Part shown: positions 45,314 to 58,208 of the stretch, piece by piece
How positions within the stretch are numbered: position 1 is the stretch's first letter
Layout of the letters: every line of letters starts with the position of its first letter
Source: Diphasiastrum complanatum
Lineage: Eukaryota > Streptophyta > Lycopodiopsida > Lycopodiales > Lycopodiaceae
DNA length: 64,000 bases
Reading direction: 5' to 3'
Assembly (NCBI GenBank): GCA_029204225.1
Contig: CM055102.1
Coordinates: 39,676,057 to 39,740,056 of the forward strand
The notes under the pieces: generated by a model
Seen by the model: only the letters and a program-made list of their open reading frames with translations
The model's database searches: none
What the model was told of the DNA's origin: nothing
Made by a program: the position numbers and the translations under genes

Positions 45314-45650
45314 GGTATGTCGTATGCAATGCCAAACACTTTTTTAATTGGCTTGCATTACAAGATGGACTTCCAAATCTGGAAGAGTTAATATTCGATT
45401 AATTACGTTTAATTGTGTTTTTATTTTTTTCATATACAAATTCCAATTAACTGATTTTTGATTAATTACATTTAACTGTGTTTATGTTTTTTTTCAGTTT
45501 AAATGCTCGAAGATCTCCCCAATGGAGATAATGCACTTCAGGCAGGAGACCATAAAGTTTGAAAATTCATATCCAGTTGCAGTGGCCGAGTGTTCTTCAC
45601 CCAAGCTACTTCCTACTGGAGAAATGGATATAGAGATCATAGATAGTTGA
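45314..45650 (+). pseudogene. Ulp1/C48-like gene, 3' side of the copia insertion
   Basis: Directly after the TSD the plus frame reads WYVVCNAKHFFNWLALQDGL and PNLEELI. After an intron-like gap (45410-45495) it continues MEIMHFRQETIK, FENSYPVAVAECSS and KLLPTGEMDIEIIDS. The last exon recurs, in better shape or more decayed, near 49370-49530 and 46095-46250. The insertion site lies a few codons from SCG, the presumed catalytic cysteine. Confidence 0.5.
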
Positions 45651-45899
45651 TTCTGTTTAAATATTCGTCTCACTTGATGTGGATGAGACACATGTACAGA
45701 AAATTTAATAGAAATATACTTACAGTTTTTCTATGGTTGTTCTTTCTTGTTTTTTTTCATGTTATTCATTCGGGTTATGATTCATTCAGCATCAATTTCT
45801 ACGGTTTTTCGACATGTTTTTTTTCATAGCCCTGGTCTGCCTTGCCTTTACCATGGTTTTTTTTGGATAAGTTTAGAATGATGATCTGATCGAACCTTT

Positions 45900-46260
45900 G
45901 CCACAACCAATCCAAACATGTGACAAACTTAGATTTGTTACAACAAAGCTTTCATCAGTTCATCTTTTGAACATATCCAAATATGCCAAGACAAGGACAA
46001 TACAGACCAAGGCAATGAAGACCAAAAATACAACCAATATATACGAGACATCAACAAGGGCAAGCGTCGATTGTAGTGATCACTGGAGTTCAAGTGATTG
46101 AAGATCTCCCCAATGGAGATAGTGCATTTTCTGTAGGAGACAATGAATCTTGCTATCAAAAACTCATATTATCCAGTTGCAATTACATTGTGTTTTGCAC
46201 CATGGAAATGGAGATCATAGAAATGAAAGAGCCTCATAGAAAAAGTGGTTCATATATTTT
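45900..46260 (+). pseudogene. Third, badly decayed copy of the Ulp1-like gene's last exon
   Basis: From 46090 the DNA aligns with 45505-45650 (shared GAAGATCTCCCCAATGGAGA and GAAATGGAGATCATAGA-type blocks), but frames are broken throughout. The upstream part to 45900 is not assigned. Confidence 0.45.
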
Positions 46261-46435
46261 CAAAAATTATGTATACAAAAAATTGTATTACATAATACAA
46301 AATTCCATAGTTCATAATCTATGGATCTTCAATTTCGATGGATGTTCCAATGTCTTTGCATTTTATATGCTCTTCCTAACTTACTCTTACCTGCACAAGA
46401 GAAATTGTTTTAGTTATATATTTTATGAAACTGAT

Positions 46436-47654
46436 TCACTTAGAAATAGAAAAAAATGAATATTTTTCTATGGCATAACGTACCTTTACACCATTCAATT
46501 GAAATTGATAGTACTGAGGTAGATCGAATTGTAACATGTCTAGTTCTGATCGAACCATTGCAAGAATGTTGTCATTTCTTTTCACTGTTATCTGAAGTTG
46601 CTCTTGAGGGTTTATACCAAAATCTTGATCAAGTGGCTTCCAAACGTTTTTGCATTTAATCCATCTTCTATAATACAGCAGCAAAGTAAGCATTTGTTTG
46701 TCGATGTGATATCTAAATGTCATGGATGAGTAACATACTCTGCACTCAACTTGCTAGTTTTGTTTTGTATCCCAACCATCATCCAACAACTCGGCGATTA
46801 TATCAGCACTCAAGTCCTTATAAATAAACATTGCTTTCGTTCTCCTTTCGCATTTGGAAAAAAAATCAACAAAAATAGTAAAAGGTAGATACCAACTTAA
46901 TCTATTATTCTTTGATCCAGTGCTACATTTTAATATACTTTGAATATCAATATATATCCTAGATATAATTGCTGCATTGTGAGATCCATTGCTCAATATT
47001 ATATAATTTCTGAAATTGATGCATCAGGAGAAATCCATTCCTCACTCGAAAAATCTGGTAGAGGATATGGCTCTAATCTACCAACTAAACCATTTTTATC
47101 AGGAATATAGGTGTGATCATAAAAAAAAACTCCTGACTCTAAAAGTGATTTTGGAGAACAACCTTTATATTGTAAAATACCGATATCCGAATGTATGACA
47201 TCGATTATTCCTACAATCGATTAAACCGATTGTCATTCAAAGAAATTTGATGGATACAAATCTGCAAAACCAACAAAAACATCTCAAGAATCATAGAAAA
47301 TATTAAATCTAAAGAAATTGAATCCGAAAACTTACAATTGCATTTCCTTCTATCATTTGGATTCAGATCATGAATGTTGAGCTCATTGGGAAGATAAGCA
47401 TGTTGAACTAAAACTTCCGTGATAGATTGACCGGCAGGTGATACTTTAAAATCCATTATCCTGCCTTTCCAAGAGCTTCTATATATGTTATCCGATTTTT
47501 TTCTTTTTCGGAATGAGCCTTTTGCAGAGAAATGCATCAAGATCCATTGATATTTTCGATATATTCTTGGTATCCATTGATCTTCTGCATTTTTTTCATT
47601 GCAAATATTGATTGCATCAATGGTTCCTCTTGGTCTCCGATTATTTGTAGCCAT
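46436..47654 (-). pseudogene. Second unknown minus-strand transposon gene, multi-exon, decayed
   Basis: Starts MATNNRRPRGTIDAINICNE, with AYLPNELNIHDLNPNDRRK ending at a GTAAGT donor (47336). A second piece after TTGTAG (about 47206) reads IIDVIHSDIGILQYKGCSPK and FFYDHTYIPDKNGLVGRLEP. Lower pieces read SADIIAELLDDGWDTKQN (46754) and NAKTFGSHLI / DQDFGINPQEQLQ-type frames (46436-46723). The first splice would create a stop as I read it, so the gene is probably dead. It lies head-to-head with a Ulp1-like gene (48090-49535), the same arrangement as 36902-38297 with 39090. Confidence 0.4.
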
Positions 47655-48089
47655 TAGTCGAAAATACGAGTATGCAAGCTGAGATCAGAGAGAATGTAGA
47701 GATTGCGAGATAAACCTAATAATGACAAGAAAATGAGAGATAAAATGAAGAAAATGAGAGGTATACCTATGAATGACAAGAAGTTCCTTAACTACAAGGA
47801 TTAGTTAACCACAGTTTCTGACTATTGACGTCAAATCAACCTCAAGTGAACAATGATGGGCAGCATAAGAGTATTCAGGCAATAACTATGGTCCAATCAC
47901 AATTGTTTGTTCTGCCCGGTGGGAAATTTGAAAATCACAAAAATTTGGCCGGGAAAGTTAAATACATTTTTTGTCTGTCAACCATTGTTACAATCTGTCA
48001 CAGATGGACACCATTCATTGGGACACATAAGCGTTGAAAGCGTGTGAAGTCAAAAACAACATCTTGACAAAGGGCGCATTTTGAGTTCT

Positions 48090-49535
48090 AATATCCTCTA
48101 ATGTAGGTGAGTGTCAAAAAGGAGGAGGTCTCTTGGTATTCCTCCAAAAGCCATGGATTTTTCAAAGACCTCTCCATTCAAGGACATTCTGAGAGCAATC
48201 TTTTTTTTTCTCCTAAATCTCCTAGGTCTCCTAAATCCCCATCCAAATCTTCTTCTCGGTCTACTCCTAAATCTTCTCCCAAATCTTCTTCTCGATCTCC
48301 TCCTAAATCTCCTAGGTCTTCTAAATCCCCATCCAAATCTTCTTCTCAATTTTCTCATCTCCCCCTACGTCTCCCCCTATGACATCCCCTCCTCCATCGT
48401 CAGGAGCAAAGTTAGACCAATTTGTAAAGTTAAAACGATCCTCATTACAATCTTCAGATGCCACGTAACAAAATTAATCATCTCCTTGGCAAATTAGACA
48501 GGTGAATTAGAAAATAAGGATAACATGTTAGTAGACAGTGTAGGAGTGAAGGCCATTCAACATTGGATGGAGATTTTTCAAAAAAATTATAGATGATGTA
48601 TTGTTTCCTATCCATTTTATGAGTGCTTTTCACTTCCCCGATTTTGACATCTCCCACCAGCGATGATAAAAAATATCAGAAAGTGGACACCATTTCTTGT
48701 GCTTCCATACATACACAAGTAAGTATATGCTTTTCACATTTAATTAGTTGAATTTTCTATATGAATTGTGATTTTACTTGCAGTCTTAAATGCATATTGA
48801 TTTCTAATTGTAGTGGCCATTGGAGCTTATATGCTTTGTCTTTATGTCTCAATGATGAGGGTGTATGTAATCTGATTTGTATAGAAATGAACTCCATTGC
48901 ACACACTCACCAGGACGCGATAAGCAGCCTTATCCAGAAAGTAGTGGAACCCTTTCTAGTGCCGCCAGGTGCAATAGCGTATACAAAGCTTACAATGTTG
49001 ATGCTAGGGTATTTTTTATTTGATATCAATTTGACACGCGCTTGTTTCTTTGGTAGACTTCCAATTAATCACATGCACATTGATCCGTACCATCTATTTT
49101 TTTTAAACAAAATTTTATTTCTAACCAGAGTATATATTTGAACACTGCAGTCCTCCCAACAGACTGATTGTGTTAGTTGTGGCTCTTATACGATATATAA
49201 TGCCAAAAAAAAAATTCAATTGGCTTTCATGATAAGCTTTTGAATCTACTTGAGGTAATCAATTTATTCACAATCACAATCATCTATTCATAATTCGTAA
49301 TCACTTATTCTTGATTAATATGCTTGTGTTTTTGTTTTGTTTTTTTATTTTTGCAATTCTCTTGCTTGAAGGTTGCCCCAAAGGAGATAATACATTTTCG
49401 GCAGGAGACAATAAAAATTGTTATTGAAAATTCATTTCCAATTTCAATTACACATTCTTCACCAGAATTACTACCATCTGGAGAAATGGATATAAAGATT
49501 ATTGAAAAGAAAGAGCCTCAACTTGAACAATGATA
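48090..49535 (+). pseudogene. Ulp1/C48-like cysteine protease gene of transposon origin
   Basis: The first piece (48107-48382) is a serine/proline/lysine repeat (SPKSPRSPKSPSKSSSRSTP-like). Then LVDSVGVKAIQHWMEIFQKN (the W..D..I..FM-type Ulp1 start), YPFYECFSLPRFDI, and after an intron SNCSGHWSLYALSLCLNDEG with the HW box of Ulp1, where the Asp position reads MNSI instead of LDS. IQKVVEPFLVP and, after another intron, QQTDCVSCGSYTIYNAKKKI with the Cys box follow, and a last exon PKEIIHFRQETIKIVIENSF ends LEQ. Known: SUMO-protease-like domains ride on several plant transposon groups. Inferred: catalytic activity is lost, and stops at 48383 and 48597 support decay. Confidence 0.5.
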
Positions 49536-50600
49536 CTCAACACTTTCATATATATTTTCAAACATGATGTATAAAAAAAATTATACGACATAATAGGAAA
49601 TTACATTGTTCATATGGATCTTCGATTCTGATGGATGTTCCTATGCCTTTGCATTTTATGTGCCCTTCCTGCCTTGCTCTTACCTGCACATGAAAAATTG
49701 TTTAAGTTCAATTAATTAAGAAAAATCAAGCAAGATCAAGCATCAAGGAGATGAAGCTAGTTGTCAAGCAGAGGATCGTTCCCATGAGAGCAATAGCATA
49801 TTTCATAATCCAGCATGTGCATATGAATACTAAGATCCATTAACATGAAGCATTAATACTATATCCATTAACACTAATCCACAATGATAGAAACTCACTC
49901 TTCTCCCTCTCCCTTTCTCTCTCACAAAAAGCATAAGAATGATCAATCCCAATAAGCATCAAATCTGACAAATAGCAAAGTCAAAGAAAACATGATGAGA
50001 ATTAGAGGAGGAGAGATGAAGATCAATGACATTCCTTATCCATCCATAAGAGGGCTGACCTTCTTGTATTGAAATGAAGAGAACATGTACAAATGATTCG
50101 AAATTACCACTATATATAGTGGATTGGCCTCAAATCCTATTGGCCATTTCTACTATTGGATTATTCTCCTTCTTACTTATCAACAAATCGATTTAAATTT
50201 TCATCCATTGTTTATTCAGTTCTGCGGATTTTCTCGTGTTTCTATTCAGTCTGCAGAATTACAAGTGTTTTACACACTCTGCAGAATTACACAGAGTTGA
50301 CAATAGTGTCGCATTTTTTGCATTTTTCGCCTGTTAGGAATCTCGTGGAAAAATGCAGTGTCGTCTTTTTCGCATTTTTCGCCTGTCAAGAATCTTGTGT
50401 AAAATCACAGTGTCGCATTTTTTGCTTTTTTTGAAGAGCCTCAAATGTTAAGGAAATGACTCTAGCAAAGTGTGGGAAAATCCTAAATGGGATTTAAGAG
50501 CACCTTCGGATTTTTCTCATTTTTCGCAAAATCCCAACGTTGTCGCTTTTTTGAAACAATGTTCCTTGTGACTGTTTTAGTTCATTCCTGCAGAGCTATA
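49536..50600. other. No recognised gene; short tandem repeats
   Basis: Between about 50295 and 50430 a unit containing CAGTGTCGCATTTTTTGC and TTTTTCGCCTGT is repeated three times with about 55-60-bp spacing. Nothing else is identified. Confidence 0.5.
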
Positions 50601-50759
50601 GTTTTGGTTCAATTATGCAGACAGAATGTTTACGACCAATTTCATCGCTTATAAGCAATCAATGACAAGGAACCGGATAGATGCTAGTAGATCACTAGCC
50701 AACTGGCGATCACAATTGACGACCCGACACTCCGTCTACTTCCTTCTCTCAGGCTCTAT

Positions 50760-51697
50760 ATGTCAACAAAGACTCTAAGCGACAGAAGTAAAAAATCTCC
50801 AAGAAGGCTACAACGAATAAAAAAACAAACTCAAAGTCAAGCACAATCATCAGATTCACAATCGAAGAAGAAAATATTTTGCAGGTATTGCAAGCGCAAT
50901 AACCATGAGATCAAGGATTGCCGAATTCTTCAAGCAAAGAATACAGCCAAGCAACTTGATCAACAAGCAAACACAGTTTCATCATCTCCTCAGGTCGAAG
51001 TGGACGAAGGCACATTCATGGTCAAAGATCAAAGTGCATTTTTGGATGATTCATGGTTTCTGAATTCTAGAGCTACACAACATATGACCACGCAACGTGA
51101 GATCTTCAACTCCTATACGCGTTACAGCACAAAGAAATTTGTCCATCTTGGTGACAATAGTACTCACACTATTGAAGGTGAAGGTACTATAAGATTACGA
51201 TTCCAACATAATCAATTCAAATTACTATCAAAAGTCTTATATGTTCCTAAACTCACTACAAATTTGTTATCAATAAGTAGAATTACAGATTTAGATTATA
51301 AGATAGAATTCGAATCTGATCAATGCAAAATTGTTGATAGGAGTAATAAGATCCTACACTCGGCAAGAGGCAAGATTACTTATATAAATTGGCACATTGC
51401 TATTTTGAGTCTAGTCAAGTCTTGAAAACCTCTGTTCTAGTCAATAAAGCATTATTATGGCATCATCGCTTAGAACACTTGAAGTATGCATCTGTTTTGA
51501 ACATGTCAAGACAATCCATGGTTCTTGATCTCGACTACCCTTTTAGTAAAGTCGATCTCCTTGTCTGTCAGCGCTGCATCTTTGAAAAGCAGACTAGGAT
51601 TCCTTTTAGATCAAACCATAGGCATACAGCAAAAGATCTGTTAGATATTGTTCATATAGATATAGGAGATTGCATGCTATGTGCCAAGCTGGTTTGA
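50760..51697 (+). pseudogene. Ty1/copia fragment: zinc knuckle, protease, gag-pre-integrase
   Basis: The first frame (50760-51425, 221 codons) has CRYCKRNNHEIKDC (CX2CX4HX4C) at about residues 42-55, then a protease in which the active site reads WFLNSRAT instead of WFLDSGAT (both Asp and Gly replaced), then FVHLGDNSTHTIEGEGTI and VLYVPKLTTNLLSISRITD. The second frame (51389-51697) has ALLWHHRLEHLKYASVLNMS and CQRCIFEKQTR. It is cut off before the integrase core. Same lineage as 7034-7615 and 9158-9340. Confidence 0.85.
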
Positions 51698-51721
51698 AAC
51701 CCATTATTCTATTACGGATCA

Positions 51722-51835
51722 TATTTTCACTTCAAAAAGCTGAGCACCGAAGAGAACGAGTTTATTGCTACTTTGTTGATGTCAAAATAGCCTTCGACTC
51801 TATCCCATGCGTTTTACTCATCCATATTTCACTAA
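51722..51835 (+). pseudogene. Scrap of LINE (non-LTR) reverse transcriptase
   Basis: The frame reads LQKAEHRRERVYCYFVDVKI followed by AFDSIPCVLL. This is motif A of non-LTR reverse transcriptases (CFVDFKKAFDSVPR). Only about 35 codons remain, joined abruptly to the copia fragment. Confidence 0.5.
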
Positions 51836-54170
51836 AATGCATTTTATATAATGAAACTCAATTTTGAAAAGTTCATTTCAAATAGACCGTTTGAAACAGA
51901 TTTTAAAAAATAAAAATAAATTTTCTAACGTGTAAAAGTTTGGCATATAAAACTTTCGTTAAAACTCAATATGGAATATTGGAATTACGAATACCTTGTG
52001 CCTATGCATTGTTGTATCATGTATTTTAATGTCTCATTGAGTCCTCAATCATCTAAGTGTGTCAATTATCGATTGTTATATTGTCATTGTATAGAGCTAT
52101 ACTCACTATTTAGACACTTGAACAACACTTGGTTTTATTTTAACAAAATGCTATGAATAAACCAAGCAAAAAAATTCAAAAATCCTAAAAATGTTTAGCC
52201 GTTAAATTCTTGATAGAGTCGATTCTTTCCCATTTCAAACACGTTGCAAAAGGGCTTTTAGAAAAGCTCCACGAGACATTGCATCCAATAGAAATGAGAC
52301 CTTGGTTTTGTTGATAGCACGATTATAGCAATGATGGCTAATTGAGATGTTTTCGAAGTGACAAAGATATTTCTAAACAAATCATGAGCACTATTGGGAT
52401 ATACACAGACTATGATTCCTTCCATCCATACTTTAAGCCATTCATAGATCAAGATGGCATAAATTGATTTCCATCACAAGGAGTCAAAGTTCTTGCTATT
52501 CTTTTATTCATTGCCAAGGTTTATACATAAATTATTGGTGTCAAAGAAAGAAGACCCAATTTTGACATGTACTAGTGAAATTCTAGGAGCATAACTAACT
52601 GAAATGTATGAGTTACCTCATATTTTAAAACATTGTTGGCCATTTTTTTAAAGGGGGTTGAATGTATATATTTGATAGTCTCATATTTGTCGACAATTTT
52701 TACCCAGTATTGTAATAATAATAATACAAATTGAACCATCCCATGGAGTACTAATAATATTTGCGAACAAAAAACTTGCATGCATATTTTCATCACAAAC
52801 GACCTTAGGCAAGGTAGAATAAAGGTAGCTTTAAGTGTGAAATCTGTAGCCCCGACCAACATCCATCAATATCATTTATACCAAATAGTGAGTGGGTTGT
52901 AGGAGCTTATGTACCTTGTGGTCAGCAGTCGTTAGCTGATCATGGGGTAGGCCTCTGTGGAGTTCGTGCTTCTTGCACAAAGCAAGATGTTGTTGTTGTA
53001 GAGTCTACACAACTTATGATTTCACTTCATAAATAATCAAACATAGCACTGATAGATGTGTATGTGAAACATGACTTGAAGGTATGTACTTCTCAGCCTT
53101 TTTAATTCATACAATAACTAAGAGAGGGAGGGGAAGCTATGGCATTATCATACACACAGTGGAGTGAATCAGAATCAAATGCATGTTTAAATTCAGAAAG
53201 TTTTCTAGTTAGGGTTAAGCAACAAAGGACAAGATGAATCCCTCAATTGAGCACTGAGTTCAACATTAGCAGCGATATTTGGCTTAGAAATTCAGTGATC
53301 TCATATAGGATCAGCTTGTGAGCCTATAGCAAAGACCTTTTTCCAATTCTAGAAAGTATAATGTTGAATCATAAACACTAGATTTTAGATGGCAACGGGC
53401 GACAGAAGAATCTCAACTCTTACGCAGCTTGTAGGGACTCAAGGAGCTCAGCTCGGTTACTAAAAAACTATCTGATCTCGCAACCCAATCAGCATACATC
53501 ACATGGAAACTTTGGAACCGACAAAATAGTCTATACCTACTGACTTATTTTGTCATTGACCAACAATCCAAACCAAGTCCAATTTTCTCTTTGACCAACA
53601 ATCTAAACTAATGCATTAAAACCTTGGAATCACACCAAGTGTGAAAACAAAACCATGTGAATATTGCTGCCATTATATAAAGCAATGTCTTGTAAGGAGA
53701 GTGCTGTGAGGAAGGTACTTAATAAACTACAGAGTCCCTTCGATTTTATCAAACAATCAAAGAAAAACTACTTATAACGATTTAAGAATCTGTTCTTTTG
53801 ACACTTTATAAGCAAGTTCAGAAGAATGGAGTAAGAGTTTTACACTCTTCACAACGTACAGGTAACCCATCATTGCAAATCTTGCAAAAACCATTTCAAA
53901 ATGTGCACTGCTTTACCTGACACTTCCAGTGTTTGAGACACTCTAATTATCAACAAAAATGCGGTATCGCACTAGTCCTTAAGTGACTTCATATGAATAA
54001 ACCAAAGCAGATACAGACTTGCTATGTATTCATGCCTATAGACAAAATGAAGGTTAGCGTAGTAGTACAGTTTGCACAAAGAAGTTTGTATATCTGACTT
54101 GTTCGACACAGATGACCCACTGTATACTGACAACTTAGTATGTATAGAATGACACATTAATACCAGCAAT
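51836..54170. other. Intergenic DNA downstream of the histidine kinase, no recognised gene
   Basis: Only short frames without motifs on either strand. The part from about 54165 to 54611 is the likely 3' UTR and flank of the kinase on the minus strand. Confidence 0.5.
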
Positions 54171-54611
54171 GTACTAGATTAATTGTGCGTTCCTGATACA
54201 ACCTCCCTTCCACTGACAAGGAGTGGGGAAGTTTTCCTCATTGGTCCAGATTTCTTGTGAAAGGAAACAGCATAACAAAATGTCCCTGTAACCAGTAAAC
54301 AGAGCACTTATCACAGAAATCATGAATGGTCATATACAGAGCAGTACAGAATGCTTGTAAGGAGCAAAAGGAAGCTGACCTTCCTCCAAGAGATCCCAAT
54401 AACAAACATTTCAGGCTGCATGACTGGCTAGAGTTCCACAGGTATTACTCATGTAAACTTTACTTGTCGTATTGGTTGTGAATGTAGGAAGTTAAAAAGC
54501 AATCTCCCAAATTAAATGGTTTCATGATTTGGTAGCCTGAAATGCAGACCATTAGATACATATTCCATTTGGCAGAAAATTTTCAACGGGCAAGAAGTTA
54601 CAAACATTATA

Positions 54612-57600
54612 CTAATGAGCAGCTTCAAAAAATATAGCAACAGCTTTGTACAACTGCTCTTCCTCAAAAGGCTTAGACACGTAGCCGTCCATCCCACATC
54701 TTGCACATTCTTCAGGAGTAGCCTGAATAACATCAGCGGTCATTGCCAAGATTGGAACACGGTAGGTGTGTTTTCCATTCTTAACTTCCCCATTTCGTGG
54801 CAATCTCTCAGCTGCAGCAATCTCAGCTTTTCGGATTCTCCTAGTCGCTTCAAACCTGGAAAGTTGCAGCATTATAATGCTTCTAGACATTGAAGAGATT
54901 TTGCAGAAAAAGGGATATCTCATAATCTCATATCTAGTAAATAAAGCGGACTCTTGGCGTATCTCACTCTTCTAGATGGATACATTAAGACATACCTACT
55001 CCATCTAGAAGGTCTGGACTGGATTGAAACATTTGAAATAAATAAAATCCTATCTGAAGCTAATCACACCAATACTTGCCTTGACTTGCTAAAGCCTAGG
55101 AAAGAAAACCGTGTCTCTTAATATAATATCAGCAAATTTTTATTGTGCTTGATAAACATGAAAATAGAGAAGTGCCGTTTGGACATACCCATCCATCTCA
55201 GGCATCTGAACATCCATAAAGCAGGCATCAAACTTATGCGGTAGTTGCAGCTTCGCAATTGCCTCCCTACCACTCTCAGCACACTCAACATGAGCGCCAA
55301 ACTTCACAAGAGCACCTTCAGCCACTCGGCGATTCACTCTGTTATCATCTACCACAAGTATATGCTTGCCAGATAAAAGGTTATGCATAGATCCAGGCCC
55401 CTCTGTGAGCTCCCTTACCTTAAGTCTGTGATTTCCAAAACCAAGAGCCACTTGAAGACATAGGGCAATGTTGCTTGCTCGAAGTGGCTTCACAACTATA
55501 TCCTTGAATCCTGCTTTTTGTGCCTTGCAAGCCTCTTCATCATTGAGTGACATTGCAAGAAGAATTAGCTTCGGAGCGGTGAGAAGACCATTCAATCCAG
55601 CATCAGTTTGTTTTTTCAAGCTGTCTGGAAAATCAACTCCAGTATTTGGACCCCAAGCATCCTTATCGATCAGAACCATATCTATATTTCCAGTTGCACT
55701 GCAAGAAAACCAAGTTATTTTAGATAGTAGAATCAGGATAGAATGCTCTTTACTTGCAGCAATCTTGCGAAAAACAAAGTCTGAACTTGAATATATAAGA
55801 GGATACATCACATCAGAACATTTGAGAATAATCATAGCATTCTCTTCAAAGTACTTTTTAGTGCTTACCCGCTACTACTAGAATTTGTTGTCTCACATCT
55901 TGCTATGACACGAGACACAGCTGAGCAGCATTCATTACTACATATTATCTCTACGAATATTCCCAGTCTCTGTAGGTGATATCTTGTAACTTGAGAACGC
56001 ACTGGTCTGCCATCCACAACAAGCGCCTTCTTTCCCTTAAATTTTGTTGGTAAAGGTGCATTTTGAGGATGCCTCCAATTAGCCTCAGCATGACTTTTGA
56101 ACATGGAAGGATCACCTTTCTTGAGTGGCAAACCAAATCTGAATGTTGTTCCCACACTTGGCTTGCTCACAAAGGTCATTTCCCCCCTCATCAGCTCCAC
56201 TAGACATTTGCTGATACTGAGACCTATTCCTGTGCCCCCATAGTTACGTGATGTTGAGCTGTCTGCCTGCATAAACGGCATAAAAACACGCTCCTGTGCC
56301 TGGTATGGAATACCAACACCAGTGTCCTCTACAGAGAATAGAAGGTTCACAGTGTCACTTGTTTCCAGACATGAACTTGTTGGCTCAGAACTCCCATGCA
56401 TAAGTGAAAGCTTGAAAGTCTCCCAGCTCATTTTTTTATCTGCTGCTTCCAAACCACTCAAAGTATTACAAGAATTCCAGCTCTCTTCTTCTTCAACCTC
56501 TACACTTTGTTCAGTGCAGGCTTGGGAATTTGGCACATCCACTCTGTTTTCATCATCCACAAGATGCACACAGATGAAAATGTGCCCTCGATCTGTAAAC
56601 TGTGGAGCACATATTTAGGTCAGGCCCATGAGCTATCAAGCTCTATACCATAAATCACTATTTTGACACATGAATATGCCTAATTTGGAACAGCATAACG
56701 CAGTAGCCTCATATACAACTTAAAGAAGAAAGAACGCACTTTAACTGAGTTTCCAACAAGATTTGTGATGATCTGATGTAGTCGGACGGGATCCCCAACC
56801 AAAACTGCAGGCACCTTCTCAGAAACAAACACTGCCAACTTTGATCCCCAGAAAAATACATGCACAGGAGAGAACCAAGGAGACCCATTTCAGAACACAC
56901 AGAACAGGGGAACAATCACTCAAAAACTCTTTCAAAATACATATGCAAGTCTAGAATAGTCCTCAAAAAGAACAAAAAGACATCCAACCTCCGATATTGT
57001 CTGAAAAACACAAAAAGTTAAGGCCAATCCACTTCATTAAGAATAGCCCAGCCTATATGGTATATACCCTACTCACGTCATCGTTGCCCAAGTTTACAAA
57101 CTTCCAAGATTTTTAACTGAAAACTCTAGTTTCATTTGTCAACACAAATCGAGAGTCCTGTTAGTTCAATTAGCAATGAAGGCATAGTAAAAGCATGATC
57201 CAGAGTGAAGCTAACAAAAGTCAAGAAAGAAGCACCTCAATGCCTCTGTCCTTGATCTCTGCTGAGAAAAGAGAGAGGATGTCATCAAGGATAATTCTCA
57301 AGTCAAATGGAATATTTTCTAGCTCCATTCGGCCTGACTCGATTTTGGCCTGGTCTAGCATCTCATTGATAAGTTTTATCAGTTGTTTTCCACTCTCATG
57401 TGCTGTACGAGCATAATCACACTGAGTTGCATCCAAGTCTGTGTCCATAAGCATCTGTAGCATTCCTGTTATATAGGAAAAAGTCTGTCAGGTAAACTTA
57501 ACAGCTCATTTTGCTTCCATATGGAAATTAGATGTCTAGTTCACAAATTTGAGACTAATCACGTTGATCATGAAGTTATGGCAATTTGGTAGCCATCGAT

Positions 57601-58110
57601 CAAAGTAGTTGAAATTCCATTTGAGAGCACCTGGCTAAGATAACCAAGTTGATGTTATTAACATATAAAGGTAAAACTTTGGCCTTTCTGAAAAAAAGGA
57701 CTTATAATTGAGACATCTTCATCAGCATACCCAGGCGCTAAATCTGGCAAAATAAAAAATTTATGATTTAGAAAAGCTCACCTAGAACACCATTCATGGG
57801 GGTACGAATCTCATGTGAGACAGTCGCCAGAAACTGCAAAACCATCATAGAAAAGGTGAATTATTGCACATAGAAGCTGAATTCATAAGGCTCTTCGCTA
57901 GTTAGCTTTTTAGAAAATACTGCTAGCTGTACCCCTTTGGTTGCAATCCAATTTCTTCTTCACAAATGCAGTGCAAAGGAAACCAGGACATGCATCCATC
58001 CTTTCTCCATTTTGCACAATAGTAGCATTGGAAGTATGGAAGAAAGCATTCTATGTGCATGTGCATGGAAGTAAAAACAAGAGCACAAAATGATGGAAAA
58101 GTATTCCAAG

Positions 58111-58208
<98 letters not shown>

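Noticed and set aside
48098-48358. Arg/Phe-rich minus ORF
   Set aside because: Antisense of the SPKSP-type repeat in the Ulp1-like gene's N-terminal part.
55468-55881. 137-codon plus ORF opposite the kinase
   Set aside because: Antisense shadow of exon 10 and the adjacent intron of the histidine kinase.
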